DNA of 64,000 bases from Deinococcus peraridilitoris DSM 19664 (GCF_000317835.1 NC_019789.1:186001-250000); one strand, 5' to 3'; positions 46,943-56,023 are shown, counted from the first letter of the stretch. A program made the numbers and translations. Notes: a model not told the origin generated them from the sequence alone.

Positions 46943-46990
46943 TAAGGCGTCGCGAACAAGGGCATTCCGAGGGAGCGGAGAACTCCATCG

Positions 46991-47338
46991 GTGCGAAGAT
47001 GGGGCGTGTCGACGTCCTTCATGGTCTTCCCAGGCGGTGCAGACCTCCCCACCTTCTGGCAGGTTCGTGACGTCGGGCAGGCCAAGCTGCACGGGTATTT
47101 GAGGGACCTCGGTCTCACTGCTCGTCTTGAGGTGCACGTCCGGCTTCAGGAAATCAAGGATGGGCGTGGGGTACACTGCTCGCTCGACGAACCGTTCGTC
47201 TGGCCGGACGGGCAGAGAGCGTGGTTCACCGTCGAAGGTGTGGACGGAGGGACAGACGCGTACGCCGCGCGGGTCAAGCTGGTAGTCACAGGTGACCTGG
47301 ATGGGCTGTTGGGTGGAACCAGACCAGCCCCACTGTGA
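46991..47338 (+). pseudogene. Hypothetical gene ending in a foreign repeat
   Basis: The frame reads PGGADLPTFWQVRDVGQAKL and EPFVWPDGQRAWFTVEGVDG, which look like protein (ATG 47021 or GTG 46991). At 47303 it enters the 50-bp inverted repeat listed below and stops within it after DLDGLLGGTRPAPL. The native end is therefore replaced. Family unknown. Confidence 0.4.
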
Positions 47339-47420
47339 GCGGTCGGCGTGTGGGAGCGCTGATTCACACCGTGCTTCACGTGTGCAACTGCTGAACGGTT
47401 GCTGACAATAAAGTATTGAT

Positions 47421-47859
47421 GTGTTGGGTGTACGCATTTTGCTGATCGCCTCTGGCATAGGGCTGACTGTGCTCGTACTCGCTGCCACCTGGTGGGTCTG
47501 GCCTCGAACGACCGTGATACGAACTTGGAGTGCGCCTTCCACTCACTCCACCTTCTCGCTCCGAGCACTTCGCGTTGAAGCCGTTACCGTTCGGGGGGAG
47601 GGTCTCTCGCCCAACAGCCGCTTCGACAATTATCTTCGGGTGCGTTGTGGACGATTCATTGCCCGAGGATTCCCTGTGGATGATTCCTCTGCGCCCGACG
47701 CCAGGCTACTTTCAGAACAAGCGGATCAAGGTGTTTTGGACGGAGAAAGGGCTGTTCGTGAGTCCAGGCGTGCTGCACGCCAGGGGTTCATCGTCTGCCA
47801 AAGAACCGGAGCTGGCCGTCTCGAACCGACAACTCCGATCCTTACGCCCTTGCTTCTGA
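47421..47859 (+). pseudogene. Membrane-anchored protein, probable frameshift
   Basis: The first frame gives an N-terminal helix (ILLIASGIGLTVLVLAATWWV) and continues SRFDNYLRV to about 47640. The neighbouring frame then reads DDSLPEDSLWMIPLRPTPGY and FWTEKGLFVSPGVLHARG to 47859, which looks like the rightful continuation. A one-base change near 47640-47650 would join them. The protein would have one membrane segment and an outer domain. Family unknown. Confidence 0.4.
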
Positions 47860-48296
47860 CCAGCATTGCTCTGAAGCTCAATCACCGCTGGTAGAGCGGA
47901 AAGCGGAGTAGGTCACCCACTGACCACACCAATGCGCTGAGTCCAATCGCCATGGCAGGGGTACGCTGCTGATACAGCCGCCGTCCCTGTGGCTCGGCAG
48001 CTTGATGCGCAGTGCTCGCTGTTCGTTGCACCAGTTGTAAATGCCCATGCACAGCTGACTCAGCGCTCGGCGCATCAACCACGTACGAGCAAAGGCTAGG
48101 CTCCTCCTGGCTTCGTGGGCGTTCATTCGTCTGGCGGTGCCGTTCTGGCGTTCCACTGGCGAAATGTTCGGTGTCTGGTACCCAAGCTTCTCGACCTCCG
48201 CATTCACCCTCGGCCAGTTCCCGTGAGCAACGCGCTGGAGTACTTCCACCACCCGTCGACCTTCCCGCCGTTTCACGATCAGCATGTGGGCAAGGG

Positions 48297-48328
48297 TACG
48301 AGGCACTCGGAATACGAGGCACTCGGAA
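48297..48328. repeat. 16-bp tandem duplication causing a frameshift
   Basis: TACGAGGCACTCGGAA occurs twice in a row (48297-48312, 48313-48328) within the IS1-like transposase frame. Sixteen extra bases shift the frame by one, exactly where the two minus-strand frames exchange. Confidence 0.85.
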
Positions 48329-48842
48329 GCGTACCTTCTTGAAGCGCCCGTACGATCCCTTCCGTGGTGGTCGGTACGGCACCCCGAACACCTCCGGGAA
48401 CAGCGACTCGTACACGGCCCAGCCATCGGTGAACAGCACCAGGTCATGCGGGTTAGCCAGTCGTTGCCGGGCACCCAGCAGCAGCCTCCGTCCGAGGTCT
48501 TCGTTCCGCTGACCAAGCTCGCTTTGCACGAGAAACCTACTCCTGGGCTCAATCACAGTCGCTTCCCACAGCTGCTGATCCTTGCATTCAGCGAAGCCGT
48601 AGCGCTCATCGGCCTGCCATGCGCTGAGCTGGAGGTCTCTGGCCTGCTGGTCATGAATGCCCTGGGCGTGAACCCCGGTCAGGATTGCCAGACGACGGAC
48701 AGTCGGGCGGCTCAGTTTGGTCAACTTCGCGGTGGTCTTCAGGGCATTCCCGGCGCCCAAGTGCTCCACAGCGCTTACCAACTGGTCTTCGGTAGCCCGA
48801 GTGTTCCACAGGGGTGTGCCTTTTCGTTCACTAGACCTCTTT

Positions 48843-49051
48843 GCATGTTGAGCCGGGTAGAGGCATGCTCGGCTTGTCACGACCTCCCGAGCCGACAAGC
48901 CTGAAGACTTCTTGGACCCCCAAGGTCGCTACGCAAATCCTGGCTGGCTCGGGACCCTTCGCTCAGGCAGAACAGTACCAAAGGCTCCCAAGCCTGCATG
49001 CAAAATCATGCCGAACGAACCGGTACGTGACCACACCACCAGGAGGGTGCC
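48843..49051 (+). ncRNA. Candidate bridge-RNA region of IS110
   Basis: About 200 non-coding bases precede the IS110 recombinase start. In IS110-group elements this left-end region encodes the structured bridge RNA that pairs with target and donor. Here GGCATGCTCGGCTTGTCACG with the nearby GAGCCGACAAGCC (48870-48902) can form a stem. The call rests on position and family knowledge only. Confidence 0.35.
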
Positions 49052-50073
49052 ATGTACGTCCTCGGAATCGACATCGGCAAGCAAGAACTCCACGCCAGAC
49101 TCCTCCAAACCAAGACGCCCAACGACCCGCAAACAGTCAACCGACCGCGGGTCTACCCAAACACACCCGCAGGCCACGCACCTGGCTCGCCAGTCTCCAC
49201 GTGGCGCCTGAGGACAGCCGAGTGGTCATGGAAGCCACCGGCGTGTACTGGGAGCGCGTCGCCGTCACCCTTCACGACCAGGGTTATACCGTATGCGTCG
49301 TCAACCCCGCCCAAATCAAGTTCTTCGCTAAAAGCACCCTCAGGCGCGGCAAGACCGACACCATGGATGCCGAGATCATCGCTCGCTACGGCGCCACCAT
49401 GCACCCGGCTCCCTGGCACCCCACGCCAGCGGACGTGCAGCAACTGCGCGACCTGCTGCACGAGCGGGACGTCCTGCTCGAACTCCGCACGCTGGAAAGC
49501 AACCGCTTACACGCCTTTTGCCACCGCCACACCACGGACACCTTCATCACCAGCCTGGGAGAAGAGCGCCTCACACTCCTCGACCTCCAGCTGCACATCG
49601 TTGATGCGGCGATCAGAACCTGTACGGACAGCATCGACGGGATTCGCGAACAAATTGCCCTGCTCTGTAGTGTTCCCGGCGTCGGCCGGCTGACCGCGGC
49701 GATTCTGCTGACGGAGACAGCTCACCTTGACAAGATGGAGCACTCCAGGCAGTGGGCGGCTTTCGCGGGTTTGTCGCCCGTCCTGAGGCAGTCAGGCACG
49801 ATGGTTGGGAAGAGCCGCATCTCAAAGATCGGCAATGCTCGTTTGCGGCGCGGGTTGTACATGTGCGCGGTGAGCGCGTCACGGATGCAGACGCCGCAAG
49901 GTGACTTCTACCGTCGTCTGGTGAAGGCTGGAAAGCCGAAGAAGGTCGCTTTGATTGCTCTTGCTCGCAAATTGCTGCGGATCTGCTTCGCAGTACTCCG
50001 CTCCGGGATTCCTTATGCTCAGGGCTACGTGCGTCAAGGGCAGGGTGAGCTGGCCAGCTCACCCTGCCCTTGA
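49052..50073 (+). pseudogene. IS110-family transposase, frameshifted near its start
   Basis: ATG 49052 follows AGGAGGG. The N-terminus MYVLGIDIGKQELHARLL is the RuvC-like DEDD start (Asp in GIDIGK). Around 49175-49190 the frame must change to continue TWLASLHVAPEDSRVVMEATG. The rest is complete to 50073: NPAQIKFFAKS, TDTMDAEIIARY, the transposase_20 part LCSVPGVGRLTAAILL and SGTMVGKSRISKIGNARLRR. With the shift it is probably inactive. Confidence 0.85.
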
Positions 50074-50081
50074 CGCACGTA
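50026..50081. repeat. Perfect 56-bp palindrome
   Basis: Two 28-base arms (50026-50053 and 50054-50081) are exact complements with no spacer, centred on GGCC. It spans the last codons and stop of the IS110 transposase and ends 17 bases before the element's right edge. Confidence 0.95.
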
Positions 50082-50233
50082 GGCAAACACAGTATCTGCG
50101 AAAGTCATTTAGGACGGGCGCGGGTAAGATTGCAGAGCGCGGCAATGAGCTGAACCCGGAGAGCGAACCGGCGACATCGATGTCGATTGGTCTTGCTAGG
50201 GTTTGGTGGAGGGGGAGTTAAGTCTCAGCCAGA

Positions 50234-50560
50234 ATGGGGACTGAGATGCCAAGACAAAGTGTCACTCACAGCGCGGAGTTCAAGCAGGAAGCCGTCCGGC
50301 TGGTCCTCAGCAGCGGGAAGAGCTGCGCTGAGGTCGCCCGCGACCTGGGAATCGCCGATTACCTGCTGGTCCGTTGGAAGCGACAGCACGAGGCGCGCGA
50401 AGCGTCAGGGAAACCCAGCTTCACCGGCCGGGGCGTTCCAGCCCGCTCCGCGCAGGAACTCCGCATCGCCCAGCTCGAACGTGAGCTTGAGATTGCGCGG
50501 CAGGAACGTGATGTCCTGAAAAAAGCCGTGGCCTATCTTGGGCAGAACGGACGCCCATGA
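50234..50560 (+). CDS. IS3-family OrfA
   Basis: 108 residues (or 104 from ATG 50246). It has a helix-turn-helix (KQEAVRLVLSSGKSCAEVAR) and a coiled coil (LRIAQLERELEIARQERDVL), then a slippery A6G before AVAYLGQNGRP. Same end peptide as the OrfA at 3983, showing close kinship. Confidence 0.8.
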   Translation: MGTEMPRQSVTHSAEFKQEAVRLVLSSGKSCAEVARDLGIADYLLVRWKRQHEAREASGKPSFTGRGVPARSAQELRIAQLERELEIARQERDVLKKAVAYLGQNGRP

Positions 50561-51451
50561 GGACGCCTGCCCGCTTCTTCGCGAAGGAAAACCGCTAATC
50601 TATCGCTTCATCCAGGAACACCGCGATCAGTTTCCCCTGGAGCTGATGTGCCGGGTTCTGGAGGTCAGCGTGAGTGGCTATTTCGCCTGGCGGGGAAGGC
50701 CAGAAAGTGACCGTACACGCGAGGATCGGGCGTTGACCGAGTCGATCAGCAGCATTCACCGGCAGAGCCGAGAGACGTACGGTTCACCCAGGGTGCAAGT
50801 CGAGTTGCGGGAGCAGGGGAAGCATGTCAGCCGGGCACGTGTCACCCGGTTGATGAAGTCCGCTGGTCTCAAAGTGCGGCGTAAGCGAAAATTCCGCACG
50901 ACGACCAATTCCAAGCATCGCCATCCTGTAGCCGAGAATCTGCTGGAGCGCGACTTCACGGCTGCGGCGCCGAATCAGAAGTGGTGCACGGACATCACGT
51001 ATTTACCGACGCGTGAGGGCTGGCTGTACCTGGCCGTGGTGATGGATCTCTTCTCCAGGAAGGTCATCGGTGGGCCATGCGGGAAACGTTGCACACCGAG
51101 CTGGTATTGGCCGCCTTGGAGCTGGCGGAGCAGGCTCGGCAGCCGGGGGAAGGGATGCTGCATCATTCGGACCAAGGGGTGCAATATGCGTCTGGGACGT
51201 ACCAGGAGGTGCTGGAGCGTCTGAATGCGGTGCAGAGTATGAGTCGCAAGGGGGAGTGCTGGGATAATGCCGCGCTGGAGAGCTTTTTCTCGACCTTGAA
51301 GATGGAACTCGACTTGGATGTAGCCCAGGGAACCCGGCAGTGGACCAGAACGCTGGTATTCGAGTGGGTAGAAGCCTTCTACAACCGTGAACGCCGTCAT
51401 TCAAGCCTGGGGTACGTTTCGCCTCAGAAATTCGAAGAACAGTGGGCCAGA

Positions 51452-52642
51452 CCTCAGTACCCCACAACTCGGAGTGGGTAACGTCCAGAAGGGCGATTTG
51501 ATCGCGGCATAAACGCAAAAAGAGCGGCATCAAGGGAGTGTGTCGCTCCAAGAAGCCGCTCTGACTGATCCTACCAAGCTCGGCGAGGTGTTCAAACACC
51601 ATTTGCCCTTTCTGCGCCGAGACACCCTGCAACGCCTCGCCGACGTCGTCACCGCTCTGATCCAAGCGCGTTCGACCAAGCACGCTCGGCTCGCACTTCA
51701 TCTGCCCGGACACGCCAGCAGTTCAGTCAAGCTGCGCCGCGTCGAGCGCTGCCTACACGACCCTCAGCTCGATCAGGACGTTTTTTTGAAGCTGCTCTTG
51801 CCGCTCCTCCCTGATGACAAGCTCGTCATGACGATGGACCGTACGAACTGGGAGTACGGCGAAGCCGACTTGAACGTCCTTGTGCTCGGCGTGGTGCTTG
51901 AAGGCTTCACATTACCGCTGGTGTGGACGGCCCTGCCCCATGGGGGCAGCAGCGACACCAGGACACGCGAGCGTCTGGTCGCTCGACTGCTGAAGGTGCT
52001 GCCTGCGAAGCAATGGCGCGTTCTGGTCGCTGATCGAGAGTTCGTGGGGCGGGAGTGGTTTGCCTTTCTCAGGCGTCGGGGTGTGAAACGCTGTTTGCGC
52101 ATTCGAGGCGACAGCCGCGTGGATGATTTGCGGCTCGATGAGGGATGGGCGTACGTCGAGCCGGGACAGGTGGTCGGCCTGCTGGAGAAAGCCAATATCT
52201 ACGGTCAGGTCATGCAACTGGTGGTGACGCGCACGCCCGAGGGTGAACTGCTCGCCCTGGCCACCGACCTGAAAATCGACGAGACCAGAGGCGTGTACCA
52301 CTTGAGGTGGTCGGTAGAAAGCACCTTCAGCGCGCAGAAATCGAGGGGGTTCGACCTTGAGGCGAGTGCGATGACCAAACCCGCTCGGTTGGAGCGGCTG
52401 GTCGGCGTAGTGACGCTGGCGATGGCTTGGTGCTTGCGGATCGGTACATGGTGCCACGAGCAGCGGCCCATCAAGCGCAAAAAGCACGGACGCCGGGCGG
52501 TGAGTCTCGTCAAGTACGGCTTGGAACGCCTTGCTGCCGCTTTGCGCTGGGGAACGAGTGATCGAACCATCCTCCTGAGCCTCGTCATGCAACCTTTTCC
52601 CGCTCCAATACAGCACTCAGCTCAAGATGTGGGGTACTGAGG
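51452..52642 (+). mobile_element. IS4-family element inside IS3 OrfB
   Basis: CCTCAGTACCCCACA at 51452-51466 and its exact complement at 52628-52642 are the terminal repeats. GGCCAGA is duplicated at 51445-51451 and 52643-52649. The insertion lies three codons before the stop of the host OrfB. Confidence 0.9.
51540..52640 (+). CDS. IS4-family transposase
   Basis: 366 residues from GTG 51540. DDE residues: MTMDRTNWEYG (Asp), VLVADREFVGREW (Asp) and YHLRWSVESTFSAQKSRGFD (Glu, with the Lys of the YREK-type signature). Frame intact, full length. The stop lies within the right terminal repeat. Likely the youngest and possibly active element of the nest. Confidence 0.92.
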   Translation: MSLQEAALTDPTKLGEVFKHHLPFLRRDTLQRLADVVTALIQARSTKHARLALHLPGHASSSVKLRRVERCLHDPQLDQDVFLKLLLPLLPDDKLVMTMDRTNWEYGEADLNVLVLGVVLEGFTLPLVWTALPHGGSSDTRTRERLVARLLKVLPAKQWRVLVADREFVGREWFAFLRRRGVKRCLRIRGDSRVDDLRLDEGWAYVEPGQVVGLLEKANIYGQVMQLVVTRTPEGELLALATDLKIDETRGVYHLRWSVESTFSAQKSRGFDLEASAMTKPARLERLVGVVTLAMAWCLRIGTWCHEQRPIKRKKHGRRAVSLVKYGLERLAAALRWGTSDRTILLSLVMQPFPAPIQHSAQDVGY

Positions 52643-53705
52643 GGCCAGACTCAACTGACCTTCCACAAAACCCTTGCAAATCCACGATATATGCCCTTGA
52701 GCACGCGAAAGACCTTCATGCGGCGGATGACGTGTTCTATCCCTTGGCGGGTATGCGCCAGCACACGGTTTTCTTGACGCTGTTCGGCAGAGAGGGGCGA
52801 CGCTCGTGTCGCCTTGTGGGTCGTGATGGCGTGCCCGTGGCTTCTCCAGAGGCCCTGATACCCTGCATCCCCAATCAGGGTTGTGTCGTGAGGAAAACGC
52901 ATTCCAGACTGACGAAAGAGCTTCAGGTCATGAATTGCCCCGGCACTCGTGGCCGTGCCCAGAATGCGATGAGTCACCGTGCACATCAGCACCTGAAATT
53001 TCAGGGTGTGCTGCTTCTTCTTGCCGCTGTACCAGCAGCACTGCTTTTTTTGGGCCGCTCGCAGGGCACCTCAGAAGCGTCCACGACCACGATGCTGTAG
53101 ACCGTCTGTGCCTCCTGAAACACGCGCTTTTTGGGCATCTGGAACTGCTCACTGGCGATCAGGGCCGCTTCGACACGTTCCACCGTGCGGTGCACGGTCG
53201 TCTCGTGGACACCCCAGTCGTCGCCGAGGTGCGCGAAGGTGCGGTACTCGCGCCAGAATTCCAGGGTCATCAGAAGTTGTTCAGCCACGCTGAGCGCGGC
53301 TGGGCGGCCAGCTTTCTTTTTTTGTGCTTCCCGTTCCGCGAGCACCGCTTCCATCTCGGCGAAGGTTTCGGGGTAAATTCCGGTGCGTCGGCGGAACTGC
53401 TTGCGGTTCATCTTCAGTGTGCGGGTCAGGCGGTCTTGCTCCACACCATGACCTTAACCCTCCACTTTCGCAAGAGGTCTACTGAACTCAGTGCCACAAG
53501 CACGGCACTTCAGCAGGCGGCGCTGCCCGTCACAGTAGAGCTTACGAACGCGCAGGTTGCCTTGCCCTGGTTGGCCTCGGAGGTCACAGTGCGGTGCGGG
53601 GCAGGCAAAGTTTTCCAGGGGAAGGAGCGTATCTGACATGCCCTGTCTTCTCCCTCACACGCCGACCGCTCACAGTGGGGCTGGTCTGGTTCCACCCAAC
53701 AGCCC

Positions 53706-53848
53706 CCCGGCGCGGCTTTTCGGAATAACTGTCTGAACAGCACTGTACGGCCAGGTGCGAAGTCGTGTGTTTAGCGTCAAGCAGCTGGAATCGACAAAAA
53801 GCTGTTCAGCACGGCAAATTCCCCCATACCGAAAAGGTGAGTAGCGCT
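53706..53848. other. Short non-coding junction
   Basis: The 143 bases between the 50-bp repeat and the Tn3-type end show no gene or repeat that I can name. Confidence 0.4.
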
Positions 53849-53886
53849 ACTAACGTTCAAATGAGCGGGTCTGCAAGTCGCGGCCC
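53849..53886 (-). repeat. Third kind of Tn3-type terminal repeat, copy 1
   Basis: On the minus strand this is 38 bases from GGGCCGCGACTTGCAGACCC to GAACGTTAGT, the length and inner end of a Tn3-family repeat. Its outer end faces right. A second copy is at 56767, facing the other way. The two agree over 36 bases. Confidence 0.75.
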
Positions 53887-53887
53887 G

Positions 53888-54274
53888 TTAAGGGCAACTG
53901 GTGGTTGGGGTTGCACCGTTCAATTCATAGCCTTGAGAAAACTCTGTGACCATCTGTCCGTCCGCATTCAATTCGAAGACGTAAGGAACTGTGGAGTTAC
54001 GATGGGATTTCACGGTAAAGCGGTAACCTAAAGTCGTTTCCTCCACAATGATGCAGGCGACTTGCCCAGCCGGAAGGTTCTTGAAAACGTTCTTCTGAGG
54101 GGGCACCACCAATGAAGGCTGCTGCACACCATTCAAGTACAGGGCGACGCGCGTGCTTTGGGTCGTCTGTTGATTGCTGTTAACGATCCGCATTACAGGT
54201 GGCCCCTCCGATTTCCCAATGGCGCAAGCGGCCAGTACAGGGAAAAGGAACGCGAGCAAGGAGAGCTTTTTCAT
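53888..54274 (-). CDS. Small lipoprotein paired with cysteine-peptidase lipoprotein
   Basis: 128 residues. LLAFLFPVLAACAIG gives a lipobox with Cys 17. The mature part is beta-rich (TRVALYLNGVQQPSLVVPPQ; YVFELNADGQMVTEF), with one cysteine in QVACIIVEE and one at the very end (TTSCP). It starts 12 bases after the stop of the peptidase gene on the same strand. A partner, inhibitor or anchor for that peptidase is a reasonable guess from this pairing. No family recognised. Its stop lies next to the Tn3-type repeat, so slight truncation is possible. Confidence 0.65.
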   Translation of the reverse strand: MKKLSLLAFLFPVLAACAIGKSEGPPVMRIVNSNQQTTQSTRVALYLNGVQQPSLVVPPQKNVFKNLPAGQVACIIVEETTLGYRFTVKSHRNSTVPYVFELNADGQMVTEFSQGYELNGATPTTSCP

Positions 54275-54286
54275 GTCAGCATCCTG

Positions 54287-55900
54287 TCAATAATACACGG
54301 CATAGGCGCCGGTCAGGTAGGCGTACCAAGTCGAGGATTGATTGAACCAAGAGTTGTACCAGCTCGGCACGAAGACCATCAGGTCAGTCCAACTGCCTTT
54401 TTCGAACTTCTGGACGATGCCGAAGTGCTTGACCGCATTGCTGCCGTGCATCATGATGACCGGCTCGTTCTTGCTGAACTTATCCTTGTAGATGTCCGCC
54501 TGAGCTTCCCAATTCAGGCTGGGTTGCCCGTACGTGCCCCCGAACGAAAGGAGCGAGGCGGGCGAGCGACGATTGAGGTACGCGTTTGCGCCATAAATGA
54601 AGTCTTTGTGCTCGGTGTTGCGCACGCCACCCCCGGCCGGAACCCAAGTGAGCATGTCGACGACGAGTTGCTCCACGGTGCTGGTGTACCCATCTGTTCC
54701 GGCATCCATGGGATTGGCGTAGTACGGCAGGCGGTTCCAGGCGTACGGCTTCATGTCCCGGTACCACTTCAGGACCGTCGCGACCGAAACAGGACCGCAA
54801 CCCTCGGGTTGGCCATCTGCGCGGTTGCGTTGCTCGTCGTAGTAGTAACCTCCGATAAACGTCCCACCCCAGCCATTCGGATTGGTGTAAGTCTTCGTGT
54901 CACCTTTGTAAGACGCCCTGGACATGTCCATGTATTCGGTCATGTCGCCGCGGAAGGTGGAGGCTTGATTGTCGCAGGCTTCCCATGACCAGAACAGCGC
55001 GGTGCGCCTGCCGCAAGTGAAGCTGTATGACTGCGACGTGACGGTGTTGTTGCTTTGAGCGGTGGCCGTGGCCGTCACGGTGCCGGCGTCGGCAATCTGC
55101 ACGAAATTGTCGGCACTGGCCTTTTTCCACTTGTCCTCGTCTTTGGCGCGCGTGAGCTCGCGGTTGTCGACGAAACGTTGCACCATCAGGTCGTACTCTG
55201 TGCGTTTGGCCTGCACCTGCTCACTCGAAACGTACGCGCGCATCTTGAGGTCGTAAAAACGGCCGTCCTTCATCTTGGCCCAGTAGATGCCCTCGGTTGG
55301 CATGACGTACTGATCGACCTCAGCCATTTTGAATCCGGCGACCTTGCCTGCTTCGCCGAAGAGGGTGTCGAGCACGGGAACGCCGTGTTCGAAGGTGCCG
55401 ATCACCGAGCGGGACGTGTTGGCGCCGGTAAGGAGGGTGCCGACTTGCCATGTTTCGGGTGAACTGGGGTCAGCCGTTGTGTCGCGTTGAGCCGTGGCAA
55501 TCAAGTCTGCCGGTTTGGTGTGACCGTCGCGATCAGCGAACGTAAGGTAGCCGAAGCTGACGCCATAGAAGTCGTAGAAAGGCAGGGTGTAGCCGTCCGC
55601 GCCTTTGCCGGGGCTCTTCGCCCCTTTGATCTTCCAGGGCTGGCCTGGCGTGACGGCTTTGGCGTCAGCAAACGCCGTTTGTACGGCGCTGCTGTTTTGC
55701 GTGGAGAGGGCTTGCTGAGCAGACCCTGTCTTGGTTGAGGTAGGAAATACCGGAATGACCGCGATTTGCGCGGTCGGTGCGCCGCTCGCTGACGAAGCGG
55801 CCGACGCGATGGACGATGCTGGGGTCGGAACTTGTTGGCCACAACCAGCAAGAAGGGCGGTGACGGTCAACAAGAACATACATTTAATTCTCATATTCAC
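54287..55900 (-). CDS. Lipoprotein with papain-like (C39-type) peptidase domain
   Basis: 537 residues. TALLAGCGQQ is a lipobox with Cys 20. Residues about 70-290 hold a poorly known N-terminal region (WKIKGAKSPGKGADGYTLPF; FYDFYGVSFGYLTFADRDGH). The C-terminal third resembles peptidase C39_2/C10-like domains: EGCGPVSVATVLKWYRD with candidate nucleophile C368, and HGSNAVKHFGIVQKF with His about 492. It would be a cell-surface cysteine peptidase, the first region perhaps a propeptide. It precedes a small lipoprotein gene by 12 bases. Assignment is by motif only. Confidence 0.65.
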   Translation of the reverse strand: MNMRIKCMFLLTVTALLAGCGQQVPTPASSIASAASSASGAPTAQIAVIPVFPTSTKTGSAQQALSTQNSSAVQTAFADAKAVTPGQPWKIKGAKSPGKGADGYTLPFYDFYGVSFGYLTFADRDGHTKPADLIATAQRDTTADPSSPETWQVGTLLTGANTSRSVIGTFEHGVPVLDTLFGEAGKVAGFKMAEVDQYVMPTEGIYWAKMKDGRFYDLKMRAYVSSEQVQAKRTEYDLMVQRFVDNRELTRAKDEDKWKKASADNFVQIADAGTVTATATAQSNNTVTSQSYSFTCGRRTALFWSWEACDNQASTFRGDMTEYMDMSRASYKGDTKTYTNPNGWGGTFIGGYYYDEQRNRADGQPEGCGPVSVATVLKWYRDMKPYAWNRLPYYANPMDAGTDGYTSTVEQLVVDMLTWVPAGGGVRNTEHKDFIYGANAYLNRRSPASLLSFGGTYGQPSLNWEAQADIYKDKFSKNEPVIMMHGSNAVKHFGIVQKFEKGSWTDLMVFVPSWYNSWFNQSSTWYAYLTGAYAVYY

Positions 55901-56023
55901 CTCTTCCGGACTTTAAGCGGTCGGACTTCTACGCGGGCCGCACATCCGGCAAAACCACGCACGTTAAGAACGCGTGAAGAGCTGTGTTATGTATGCGCTA
56001 AGGGCGATCAGCTTGCTCAACTT

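Larger units (their letters stand above)
48843..50098 (+). mobile_element. IS110-family element inside the IS5 terminal repeat
   Basis: The boundaries follow from the IS5 repeat it splits: AGACCTCTT|TGC on the left and TGC|GAAAGT on the right. TGC or part of it is the shared core. As usual for IS110 there are no terminal inverted repeats or longer duplication. The transposase occupies 49052-50073. Confidence 0.75.
50538..52658 (+). pseudogene. IS3-family OrfB, frameshifted and split by IS4
   Basis: The frame runs from 50538 through VSGYFAWRGRP and WCTDITYLPTREGWLYLAVV (first Asp). At about 51070 a base is missing (GGTGGGCC for GGTTGGGCC), and the other frame continues MRETLHTELVLAALE, HHSDQGVQYAS (Asp) and NAALESFFSTLKME (Glu). 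At 51452 an IS4 is inserted. The native end, ARLN and TGA, lies at 52647-52658 beyond it. Confidence 0.85.
50188..52684 (+). mobile_element. IS3-family element inside IS5, itself holding an IS4
   Basis: The ends TGGTCTTGCTAGGGTTTGG (50188) and, reversed, TGGATTTGCAAGGGTTTTG (52684) are imperfect inverted repeats. A 4-bp duplication CGAT flanks it (50184-50187, 52685-52688). Related to, but different from, the IS3 at 3926. Confidence 0.9.
50105..53444 (-). pseudogene. IS5-family two-frame transposase, split by IS3
   Basis: The first frame (53444-53001) reads RRTGIYPETFAEMEAVLAER, then VVVDASEVPCERPKK (first Asp). The second (52992-52685) has LIGDAGYQGLW (Asp) and GIEHVIRRMKVFRVLKGIY (Glu region). 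The final codons lie beyond the IS3 at 50187-50105 (RHRCRRFALRVQLIAALCNL). Removing the IS3 and one CGAT restores the continuous end. An A7 run near 53043 suits frameshifting between the two frames. Confidence 0.85.
48833..53480 (-). mobile_element. IS5-family element holding IS110 and IS3
   Basis: The ends are AGACCTCTT at 48833 and its complement ending at 53480, with a 3-bp duplication ACT (48830-48832, 53481-53483). Joining the flanks restores the IS1-like codons GTEFSERKGTP. Without the inner insertions the element is about 0.9 kb. The left inverted repeat itself is broken by the IS110 after AGACCTCTTT and resumes GCGAAAGT at about 50099. Confidence 0.85.
47882..53639 (-). pseudogene. 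IS1-like transposase, split by an IS5-family element
   Basis: The N-terminus (53639 to 53484) is a zinc ribbon: FACPAPHC and LKCRACGTEFS. The remainder (48829 to 47882) continues SERKGTPLWNTRATEDQLVS with a helix-turn-helix (TAKLTKLSRPTVRRLA) and the DDE region (VLFTDGWAVYESLF). The IS5 block 48833-53480, with TSD ACT, lies between. A 16-bp tandem duplication at 48297-48328 adds a frameshift, and another shift near 47990 precedes the usual end QQRTPAMAIGLSALVWSV. Confidence 0.8.
47303..53705. mobile_element. Region bounded by 50-bp perfect inverted repeats
   Basis: 47303-47352 (GGGCTGTTGGGTGGAACCAG...) and 53656-53705 are exact reverse complements over 50 bp. The IS1-like transposase start lies 17 bases inside the right copy. 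Without the nested IS5 block the unit would be about 1.75 kb and would carry a membrane-protein ORF besides the transposase. No target duplication is visible outside the repeats, so this may be an IS1-like element with a passenger or the product of an inversion. Confidence 0.5.

Noticed and set aside
55935..55968. GGGCC...CACGTTAAG resembling another Tn3 terminal repeat
   Set aside because: It is 34 bases instead of 38, has no partner copy in the window, and lies in the leader of the cysteine-peptidase gene. Chance resemblance is likely.
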